From contig NZ_JQKI01000026.1 in assembly GCF_000745965.1 (NCBI RefSeq), positions 1-64,000 of the forward strand: a stretch of 64,000 bases of DNA, in the 5' to 3' direction. Below, in pieces: positions 16,346-24,900 of this stretch (positions are counted from its first letter, which is position 1; every line of letters starts with the position of its first letter). This DNA comes from Edaphobacter aggregans DSM 19364 (lineage in GTDB: Bacteria; Acidobacteriota; Terriglobia; Terriglobales; Acidobacteriaceae). The notes beneath the pieces were generated by a model. That model saw nothing but the letters and a program-made list of their open reading frames with translations, was not told the DNA's origin and searched no databases. The position numbers and the translations under genes were made by a program.

Positions 16346-18193
16346 TTAGGGGATGTAGTAACGCATTCCGGTGAAGACCATGTTGTTGGTCGCCTTCGGA
16401 GCGCCGCCGACACCAGTCCAGGCGTCGCGGGTCAGGTAGCTGTACTGCACTTGGTACTGCAGACGGCCGTACCGCGGGTTGTTGTAGATCCGGTAGGTAA
16501 AGCCTCCCGTGTACTCGATGACGACGCGGGTCGCACCGAGGCAGTTTGCCGGGTTGCCAGGGCTGTATGGAGGATTACCCGCGACACCGATGCTGCCGAG
16601 ACCGGAGCCTGGTGCTGAGGGCAGAGTCTCGGTGTTGCAACCCGTGTTGACCCCGGTGACGGGAGCATAACCAACCAGCTTGCCCGCCTGGGGTCCCGAG
16701 GTCGCAAGGTAGGTGGTGCGTTGTGCATATTCGGCGCCGGCGTATCCGAAGACATCGAGCTTCGGTGTCGGATGGCCCTCAAGCGAGATCAGCCCCTGCT
16801 GCGACTTGATGGGAGCCAGCGTGCCATCGGGGTGGACCGTGACGTCCGGTAGAGTCGATGTACCGTAACGGCCAACACCAGTGCCTGTCATCATATGAAC
16901 GCCTACATCGAGGTACTTGGTGGCGGGCATGCGGAGGTTGGCAAAAAAACCACCGCCGGTCTTGGTATCGTTGACCGCACCGGCTGCCGTTCCGGTCAGC
17001 GCACCAGTGGAGCTAACTGCGGTAACGCCGGGATAGTAGCGGTCGCGGAACCAGCGACCGATTCCGCCCGCTTCAAAGTGGCCGTACTTGCTGTCGTAGG
17101 TGCCCTTTACGATAACGTCGGGCGCGACGTTGCTGGAGTAATTGGCGGTCAGGTTGTAAAGGCCACCGCCGGCGCCGGCGTTGCCGATAAAGAAGTTGGC
17201 AGGGGAGTTGGTCGCCGAGAAGATGTACTCAGGCTGCTCGAGCGAGGCGGCAGCGGTAAAGCCACCAATCTTCTGCTGGAAGCGGATTGCAGGCTGGCGA
17301 GTCCAGCTGAAACCGACGTGGTACTGCGCGTCGACGGTCATCGGCAGGTTCTCGGTGCGGTTGTCGGTGGACCTCTTCGTCTCGGTCACGAGCGACCACA
17401 TCTGTCCACCGGTCAGGATAAAGCCGCTCTTGGTAGCTGCCTGGCCCCATATCTGGCGCTGGCGCAGCGTGTAGCTGTTGCTCTGATTCTCGTTGGAAGT
17501 TGCGCCCGCGGAGAGGAAGTCGGCTTCGACGTATCCCGAGAGCTTGAACGGTCCGGTGTTGCCCTCGAAGAGAGCGCCGATACGGCTCTGACGTCCAGAG
17601 AAGTTCAGTTCGGACACATGTGCCTGACCTGCGCCCTCATACGGAGTCGCGTTGAACGGTGTGTTGACGTCGGAGTTCATCGCCCGTGAACGCCACACGG
17701 TTTCAAAGGCGAAAAAGCCGACCGGCACGATGGTCACGCCCTTGTAGTGGATCGTCGTCGGCGACTCCATCGACGCGGTAAGGTCCCGCTTGGTATCGCT
17801 GATCGTCTGGGCGAGGCCCGTGTTGGAGACCTTGAGATCGGAGACCGAACTCGAGAGCGTCTGCATCTCCTCGTGGTTGGACTGGATGGCGGTTAAAGCA
17901 CTCTGCGCCTGGGAGGAGGCAGCGGCAGCCGAAGCATTGGCGGCCTGAGCATCCTGGGTTGCTGTGGTCAGCTTCGCGTCACGGTCGGCCAGTTGACGCT
18001 TCAACTCGTCGATCTGGGCCTGCTGTGCCTGCATCTGCTCGCGCAGCTCACGGAGTGTGCGTTCGAGGGGAGTCTCGGTTTTCTTCTTGACGACTTTCTT
18101 CGCCGACCTGGGGGGACTAGCCGTCTGTGCCTGCATCGACACTGTACTTAAGACCAGCATCGCCGCAACAGCGGCTCGTAGTTGTTTCGTCAT
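16346..18193 (-). CDS. Outer-membrane porin-like protein with N-terminal coiled coil
   Basis: 615 residues. A signal peptide (MLVLSTVSMQAQ) is followed by a Lys-rich patch, a predicted coiled coil (LRELREQMQAQQAQIDELKR and on to about residue 135, rich in Ala, Gln and Ser), then a long beta-strand-rich part with alternating hydrophobic residues and a C-terminus ending MVFTGMRYYIP. This resembles DcaP-like or other trimeric porins, where the coiled coil lies in the periplasm. The barrel section contains FSGRQSRIGALFEGNTGPFK, typical of acidobacterial porin-like proteins. A substrate cannot be named. It is divergent from the GH20 gene and faces uxaC, so sugar or sugar-acid uptake is a fair guess. 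Confidence 0.75.
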   Translation of the reverse strand: MTKQLRAAVAAMLVLSTVSMQAQTASPPRSAKKVVKKKTETPLERTLRELREQMQAQQAQIDELKRQLADRDAKLTTATQDAQAANASAAAASSQAQSALTAIQSNHEEMQTLSSSVSDLKVSNTGLAQTISDTKRDLTASMESPTTIHYKGVTIVPVGFFAFETVWRSRAMNSDVNTPFNATPYEGAGQAHVSELNFSGRQSRIGALFEGNTGPFKLSGYVEADFLSAGATSNENQSNSYTLRQRQIWGQAATKSGFILTGGQMWSLVTETKRSTDNRTENLPMTVDAQYHVGFSWTRQPAIRFQQKIGGFTAAASLEQPEYIFSATNSPANFFIGNAGAGGGLYNLTANYSSNVAPDVIVKGTYDSKYGHFEAGGIGRWFRDRYYPGVTAVSSTGALTGTAAGAVNDTKTGGGFFANLRMPATKYLDVGVHMMTGTGVGRYGTSTLPDVTVHPDGTLAPIKSQQGLISLEGHPTPKLDVFGYAGAEYAQRTTYLATSGPQAGKLVGYAPVTGVNTGCNTETLPSAPGSGLGSIGVAGNPPYSPGNPANCLGATRVVIEYTGGFTYRIYNNPRYGRLQYQVQYSYLTRDAWTGVGGAPKATNNMVFTGMRYYIP

Positions 18194-18434
18194 GGTTCCT
18201 CGCTAGTGGTTTCCGGTATCAGGGAGTAACAGAGATGGAGGGTCCGGATTCTTTTGCCTGCGTCCGTAACCGCGCCGTTCTTCCCGTTTGCCGCTGAAAG
18301 TATGCTTCCAGAACCATGTGAACGGACGAATAATTCCCCCGATTTTCATGGGAAAAACAACGTGATTTCAAGGAGCGAAGAAGACCTGACGTGCCGATGT
18401 TCGCACGCTAGGGCAGAAGTCCCTCCCAGTTGAG

Positions 18435-18451
18435 CGGTAACTGATTTACCG
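18435..18451. promoter_or_regulatory. Operator-like inverted repeat before the hexosaminidase gene
   Basis: CGGTAA (18435-18440) and TTACCG (18446-18451) form a perfect 6-bp inverted repeat with a 5-base spacer, ending 8 bases before the GH20 ATG. Its position overlaps the ribosome-binding region, so a bound repressor or an RNA hairpin could block expression. No regulator is encoded nearby. Confidence 0.35.
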
Positions 18452-18459
18452 TTATCCGC

Positions 18460-20592
18460 ATGCACTTTTTCCGAGCTGTTGTTCTGTTTGTCACCGCCAC
18501 GGCGGTGTCTGCCGCGGCCCAGTCACCACTAAAATTGATACCGGTCCCGCGAGAGGTTGCCGCCGCAACAGCACAACAGCTGCCACAGGGTGTCCAAATC
18601 ACCTGCACCGCTCCGTGTTCGGCAGAGGACACCTTCGCCATAGACGACCTTAAAACGTATCTTGCCTCGCAGGGGATCGCGGTCAACGCCACCTCGCCCT
18701 CCACGATCCTCGTAACGCGCTACGGCTCGCCCGTCTCTCATTCCATTCTGGCAGAGGCGATGCAGAAAAAGGCCTCAGACGCACCGGCTCAGTTTCCGGC
18801 GGAGATGAAGGCCGAGGGCTACGCGATCATCCCGGATGGCAAGGGGCTGGCCATTACCGCGGCCAGCGATGCTGGAATCTTCTACGCCCTGCAGACGGTA
18901 AAACAGATGTTCTTTGGCTTTGGGAACAAGGCGGTGCTGCAGACCGCCACGATCCGCGACTGGCCGGCGATGCGCTACCGCGGACTCGACGACGATCTCT
19001 CCCGCGGTCCCTTCCCTACGCTCGAGTTCCAGAAGAAGCAGATTCGCACCATCGCGGCTTACAAGGTCAACATCTACTCGCCCTACTTCGAGCACACCAT
19101 GCAGTACAGTGGGCATCCCCTTATGGCTCCTCCCGGCGGCTCCCTCTCCCAGGCCGAGGCCCGCGAGCTGGTCGCCTACGCCGCGAAGTACCACATCACC
19201 ATCATTCCCGAGCAGGAGGCCTTCGGGCACCTTCACTACCTGCTCAACTGGGAGAAGTACTCGTCGATCGCCGAGACGCCGCACGGACAGGTGCTCGCCC
19301 CGCACCAGCCCGACGCCCAGAAGCTCACGCACGATATGTTCCAGGAGCTGGCGCAGATCTACCCCGGCCCCTTCCTTCACCTCGGCGCCGACGAGACCCA
19401 GGAGCTCGGCAAGGGACAGACCAAAGCTGAGGTGGACTCTCGCGGCCTCGGGCCCGTCTACCTCGACTTCCTCCAGAAGATCGTCGCCGATCTCCAGCCG
19501 CTCAATCGCAAGCTCCTCTTCTGGGGAGACATCGCCTATCACGAGCCCGACCTGCTCAAGCAGCTCCCCGACTCGTTCAAGAAGGCCACCATCGCCGTAG
19601 CGTGGGAGTACAACCCGCAGCCCAAAGGCTTCGACCACTTCATCAAGCCCTTCACCGACGCGGGCTTCGAGACCTGGGTCGCCCCCGGCGTCAACAACTG
19701 GTCCCGCGTCTATCCCAACTGGAATAACGCCCTGGCCAACATTCAGCAGTTTACCGCCGACGGCCAGAAACTCGGCGCGACCGGCCAGCTGAACACCGTC
19801 TGGAACGACGACGGCGAGGCTCTCTTCAACGCGAACTGGTACGGAGTCCTCTTCGGCGCCGAGGCCGCGTGGCACCAGGGCGCAGCCTCGATCCCGGCCT
19901 TCCAGTCCAGCTACGGCGAAAACTTCCATGGCGACGCAACCGGCAAGATCAACGAAGCCCAGCGCGAGATGGCGGCCGCGCACCAGCTGCTCAAAGATTC
20001 CCCCTACAAGGTCGACGGTCAGGACCTGCTCTTCTGGCAGGACCCCTGGAACGCCGACGGCCAGCGCATCGCCGGTCAGATTCGCCCTATCCTCTCCGAA
20101 CTGCGCATGCACGCCGAACGCGCCCTGATCCTCGTCGCCGAGGCTCGCAACGCCAATCCCAACCTGCGTGAGACCGATGCGCTCGACGTGCTCGAACTCG
20201 GCGCCCGTCGCATGGACCTCATCGGCCTCAAGTTCCAGATATCCGACGAGATCGCCACCAGCTACGCGCACGCCTTCGCCCTGCAAACTTCAACGACAAA
20301 GGAAGACCACGAGGAGCTCGCCCATGAGCTCGGCTCCATCAACGCCGTCAACGGCAAGCTGCAGGACCTCCGCAACAACTACTCCCTGCTGCGCGACCTC
20401 TACGAAAAGGCATGGCTCAAGAGCTACCGCCCCTACTTCCTGCGCAACAACCTCGAACGCTACGACTTCACTATCCAGATGTGGCTCGGCCGCATCGATC
20501 GTATGCGAACAGCGCAGCGTCAGTGGGCGAACTCGCAGACCCTCCCTCCAGCCGCCGACCTCGGGATTCCGGCGCCTCCTGTAGCACCCTAG
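18460..20592 (+). CDS. Beta-N-acetylhexosaminidase (GH20)
   Basis: 710 residues with a signal peptide (MHFFRAVVLFVTATAVSAAA). A GH20b-type domain (PLKLIPVPREV...GYAIIPDGKGLAITAASDAG) leads into the catalytic barrel, with MRYRGLDDDLSRGPFPTLEF and the acid/nucleophile-orienting pair D311-E312 in LHLGADETQEL. WEY and GVNNWSR further on fit the substrate pocket. It removes terminal GlcNAc from chitin or peptidoglycan fragments in the periplasm or outside. nagA follows after 124 bases and then the transporter-hydrolase fusion, so the three likely form a salvage operon. The C-terminal 200 residues (helical, Arg/Leu-rich) are an extra domain of unknown role. Confidence 0.93.
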   Translation: MHFFRAVVLFVTATAVSAAAQSPLKLIPVPREVAAATAQQLPQGVQITCTAPCSAEDTFAIDDLKTYLASQGIAVNATSPSTILVTRYGSPVSHSILAEAMQKKASDAPAQFPAEMKAEGYAIIPDGKGLAITAASDAGIFYALQTVKQMFFGFGNKAVLQTATIRDWPAMRYRGLDDDLSRGPFPTLEFQKKQIRTIAAYKVNIYSPYFEHTMQYSGHPLMAPPGGSLSQAEARELVAYAAKYHITIIPEQEAFGHLHYLLNWEKYSSIAETPHGQVLAPHQPDAQKLTHDMFQELAQIYPGPFLHLGADETQELGKGQTKAEVDSRGLGPVYLDFLQKIVADLQPLNRKLLFWGDIAYHEPDLLKQLPDSFKKATIAVAWEYNPQPKGFDHFIKPFTDAGFETWVAPGVNNWSRVYPNWNNALANIQQFTADGQKLGATGQLNTVWNDDGEALFNANWYGVLFGAEAAWHQGAASIPAFQSSYGENFHGDATGKINEAQREMAAAHQLLKDSPYKVDGQDLLFWQDPWNADGQRIAGQIRPILSELRMHAERALILVAEARNANPNLRETDALDVLELGARRMDLIGLKFQISDEIATSYAHAFALQTSTTKEDHEELAHELGSINAVNGKLQDLRNNYSLLRDLYEKAWLKSYRPYFLRNNLERYDFTIQMWLGRIDRMRTAQRQWANSQTLPPAADLGIPAPPVAP

Positions 20593-20716
20593 CGTTACTT
20601 CGACTCCCCCGGTGCGCTCCCCTATCCGAGACAGGGCGCGCACCAAAATCCCCGGATTGCCAGTCAAATCAGCAGTCTCTTATCCTTTCGCTTCAATCGG
20701 GACTAGACTAACCGCG

Positions 20717-21883
20717 ATGCTTCAGACTCTTTCAGCACGCCGCCTCCTCACCTCTTCTGCCACCATCGACTTCCCTGTCCTCACCATCGATGGCGACGGC
20801 CTGATCGTCAGCATCGAACCCGGCGCTGCCCCAGCGTCCTCCGACACCACCCTCACCTCCACCTTCTTCGACATCCACACCCACGGCGGCGCAAGCCACG
20901 ATGTCATGGAGGCGACCCCCGAGGCGCTCGGCATCGTCAGCCGCTTCATCGCCGCCCACGGCGTCGGCCACTATCTGCCCACCACCGTCACCGCCCCCGT
21001 CGACAAGACGCTCGCCTCGCTCGAAGGCATCGCGCGAGCCATCGACCTGGCGTCCACCACAGACTGGGATGCCCGCCTTGCCCGTCCGGTCGGGATTCAC
21101 CTCGAGGGTCCCTTCATCTCCCACGCCAAGCGCGGCGTGCACCCCGAGGCCGACATTCTCCCACCCAACATCTCGCTCTTCGACCGCTTCCAACAGGCCG
21201 CAGGCGGCCATATCCGCCTCATCACCATCGCCCCCGAGGTGCCCGGCTCGCTCGATCTGATCCGCCACTGCACCCGCAACGGCGTGCGGGTCAGCATCGG
21301 CCACACCAACGCCGCCTCAGACGAGGCCCACGCCGCCATCGAGGCCGGGGCCCAGAGCGCAACCCATACCTACAACGCCATGCGGCCGCTCAACCATCGC
21401 GAGCCCGGAGTCCTGGGAACCGTGCTCGACTCCGAGATGCTCTTCGCCGAGCTGATCTGTGACGGCGTCCACGTCGCTCCCGAACTCGTGCGCCTCTGGC
21501 TGAAGGCGAAGGGGCCCCAACGCGCCATCCTCGTCACCGATAGCATGGCCGCCGCAGGAATGCCCGACGGCGACTACACGCTCGGCACCTTCGCCGTACG
21601 GGTCGCCGAAGGCCGCGCCTTTGCCGCCGACGATCTCACTAAGGGCCAACACACCCTCGCAGGCAGCGTGCTGACTCTTGACCGAGCCGTTGCCAACGTC
21701 CAGCGATTCGCCGGAGCCTCGCTCGAAGTCGCCACCGGCCTCGCATCGCACAACCCCGCATTCCTGCTCGGCCTCGAGCGAGCCATCGGCTACATCGCTC
21801 CCGGCCAGCCTGCGAACTTCAACGTCTTCACCGCTTCCGGCGAGCTTCAGGGCACCATCCTCGGCGGTGCCGCTGTCGCATAG
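20717..21883 (+). CDS. nagA: N-acetylglucosamine-6-phosphate deacetylase
   Basis: 388 residues. It removes acetate from GlcNAc-6-phosphate in the cytoplasm. The family motifs are all present: FFDIHTHGG (metal/HxH), GIHLEGPFIS (metal-binding Glu), GHTNAASDEAHAAIEAGAQS, ATHTYNAMRPLNHREPG, and the catalytic Asp in ILVTDSMAAAGMPDGDY. The ATG at 20717 is chosen because upstream codons do not match the family. No nagB or GlcNAc kinase gene is in the window. It sits between the hexosaminidase and the transporter fusion, consistent with amino-sugar salvage. Confidence 0.95.
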   Translation: MLQTLSARRLLTSSATIDFPVLTIDGDGLIVSIEPGAAPASSDTTLTSTFFDIHTHGGASHDVMEATPEALGIVSRFIAAHGVGHYLPTTVTAPVDKTLASLEGIARAIDLASTTDWDARLARPVGIHLEGPFISHAKRGVHPEADILPPNISLFDRFQQAAGGHIRLITIAPEVPGSLDLIRHCTRNGVRVSIGHTNAASDEAHAAIEAGAQSATHTYNAMRPLNHREPGVLGTVLDSEMLFAELICDGVHVAPELVRLWLKAKGPQRAILVTDSMAAAGMPDGDYTLGTFAVRVAEGRAFAADDLTKGQHTLAGSVLTLDRAVANVQRFAGASLEVATGLASHNPAFLLGLERAIGYIAPGQPANFNVFTASGELQGTILGGAAVA

Positions 21884-21947
21884 GAAACGAACAGGAGACA
21901 GCCGAACTCCGGCCCCGGCCTCGCATTTTCCCTATAAACTCGCAGTC

Positions 21948-24900
21948 ATGCCCGTTGTTGCTTCCCTGCACCACCTTCACGCATTCGACCTGGTCCTCAT
22001 CGTTGCCTACCTCGCAGGAATCACCCTCTTCGGCCTGCGCTTTCGCGGCGGCAAGGACGGCGCGGCGAAGTCCCTCAAGAGCTACTTCCTCGCCGACCGC
22101 AGCGTTCCCTGGTGGGCCATCGCGCTCTCCATCGTCTCCGCCGAGACCAGCACCCTCACCATCATCAGCGTCCCCGGCGTGGCCTTCACCGGCGACTTCG
22201 GCTTCCTCCAGATCGTCCTCGGCTACATGATCGGCCGCATCGTCGTAGCGATGCTCTTTCTGCCGCGCTACTTCCAGGGCGAGATGCTCACCGCCTACCA
22301 GCTCATCGACCAGCGCTTCGGCGGAACGCTCCACAAGACCACCGCCGGCCTCTTCCTCATCACCCGCGCCGCCGCCGAAGGAGTCCGCGTCTTCGCCGTC
22401 TCCATCGTCGTGGCTATCGCCATCGGCACCGGCGACGTGCTCTCCATCGCCATCATCACCGCGCTCACGCTGCTCTACACCTTCGAAGGCGGCATGACCG
22501 CCGTCATCTGGACCGACGTCGTCCAGATGCTGCTCTACATCGCCGGTACGATCGTCGCCATCATCACGCTCGGAACCCACGTCCCCGGCGGCTGGCAGCA
22601 CATCCACACCGTAGCCTCCGCCGCAGGCAAGTTCCGCATCTTCGACTTCGCCCTCAACCTCTCCCAGACCTACACCTTCTGGGCCGGAGTGCTCGGCGGA
22701 ACCTTCCTCACCATGGCCTCGCACGGCACCGACCAGCTCATGGTGCAGCGCCTGCTGGCCGGTCGCAACCTCTCCGAGTCGCGCCTCGCCCTGCTCTCCT
22801 CCGGAGCCGTCATCCTCCTGCAATTCACGCTCTTCCTCCTGATCGGCGCCGGCCTCTGGATCTTCTACGGCGGCGCGCTCACCAGCGGCCTCACTCCCGA
22901 CCGCCTCTTCCCTGCCTTCATCGTCAACGAGATGCCCATCGGCATCGCCGGCCTGCTCATCGCCGCCATCCTCGCTGCCGCGATGTCGAACCTCTCCGCC
23001 GCGCTCAACTCACTTTCCTCCACCACCGTCGTCGACTTCTACATGCACTGGCGCCCCAACGCCGACGAACGCGAACGCATGATGATCTCGCGCTCCTCCA
23101 CCGTCCTCTGGGCGCTCGTCCTCTTCGCCATCGCCGTCTACAGCATCCAGGCCGGCGGCAAGGGCCACGTCGTCGAGATCGGCCTCTCCATCGCCTCCGT
23201 AGCCTACGGCGCTCTCCTCGGAGTCTTCCTCCTCGGAACACTCACGCGCACTGCCACCGAACGGGGAGCCATCGCGGGCCTGGTCGTCGGCTTCGCCCTC
23301 AACATAGCGCTCTGGCTACAACCCGCGCCCATCCATCTCACGAACGTCCCCCTCTTCGGCGACACCACGCTGCCGCGCGTCGCCTGGACCTGGTACGTCC
23401 TCATCGGAGCCGCCGTAACCTTCCTCGTCGGCTACCTCGCCAGCAAAGTCTTTCCCAAGCCGCGCACGCCCGCTGGCGAAAAGGCCGTCATCGCCTCAGC
23501 ACTCCTCGCCTGCCTCACCCTCGCCCCGTTGGCATCAGCACAAAGCCTCGTGGATGGTACTTCGAGGTATCCCGAGGCTTCAGCACAGAGCCTCGCGGAA
23601 GGAGCTTCTAGGTACCCCAAGGCTTCAGCCTTGGGCATCTCAGTCGCCGTAAATGAAAAGGGGCTTGAGCCCCTGGGGCATAGCTGGGTGCCCCATCTTC
23701 GCGACGGTCTCATCGTCGCTAAGGTGGGTTCGCAGGATTCAAAAGCCGCCCCAGACTTCTCACAAGTCTCCACGCTCATCAACGAAGCCATCGCACAGCA
23801 CAAACTTCCCGGAGCCGTCGTCGTCATCGGCCACAACGGCAAGGTCGTCTTTCACGAGGCCTACGGCAACCGCAAGGTCGCCGGCGAACTCAGCCCCGAC
23901 GGCTCCACCGCCGCCGAGCCCATGACCGAGGACACCATCTTCGACATGGCCTCGCTCACTAAGTGCCTCGTCACCGCCACCGCGATGATGCAGCTCTACG
24001 AGCAGGGCAAGTTCCAGTTCGACGACCCTGTCGTGAAGTATCTCCCTGAGTTCGCCGCCAACGGCAAGGACAAGGTCACCATCCGCGAACTCCTGACGCA
24101 CTACTCCGGCCTCCCGCCCGACGTCTCACTCAAAGACCCCTGGGGCCTCGCCGCGCCCGACAAGGCCGAAGGCATCAAGCGCGCGATGGAGTCAAAGCTC
24201 GACAATCCTCCGGGAACAAAGTTCGTCTACTCCGACATCAACTTCATCACCCTCGGTGCGCTAGTCGAAAAAATCAGCGGTGAAACTCTCGGTGTCTATG
24301 CCAAGAACCATATCTTTGCACCGCTGGGGATGACGGAAACGATTTTTCACCCGATCTATGGATACTGCGGGCCGAACCTCAGCTTCTCGCCTCCCCCGTA
24401 CGGCCATACCGAAATGGAGGTAAAGCCACTTCCACCTCCTCGCTGCAGCATGAGTGCGAACTCTCAACAGATTGTTTGGATTCTGGCGAAAAACCCGCGT
24501 GTCGCCCCCACCGCCCACGACGACGAGTCCAAAGACAACCCCTCCGCTAACCCCGACTACGACCATCTCCTCCGCGGCACCGTCCACGACCCCACGACGC
24601 GCCGCATGGGCGGAGTCGCCGGCCACGCCGGAGTCTTCTCCACCGCGCACGACATCTCGCTCTACGCGCAGGCGCTGCTCGACAAGCTCACCCGCAACAC
24701 CGGCCCATTCCCGCTCAAGCAGTTCACCCTGCAGCTGATGACGAAGCCCGAGCAGCCCGCCACCGCCCAGGACGGCGCAACCATCTTCACCCCCGACCTC
24801 CAGCCCACCAAGGGCGTCGCCACACGCGGCTTCGGCTGGGACATCAACTCCGCCTTCTCGCGCCCGCGCGGCAGCATCTTCCCCATCGGTAGCTTCGGCC

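Noticed and set aside
18775..20286. 503-codon minus-strand frame opposite the GH20 gene
   Set aside because: Glu/Val/Leu/Gly-rich shadow of GC-rich codons with no motif; the plus-strand gene carries the GH20 catalytic pair.
21678..21947. N-terminal extension of the symporter fusion
   Set aside because: This open stretch overlaps nagA in another frame and is Ser/Pro-rich; the ATG at 21948 gives a normal symporter N-terminus.
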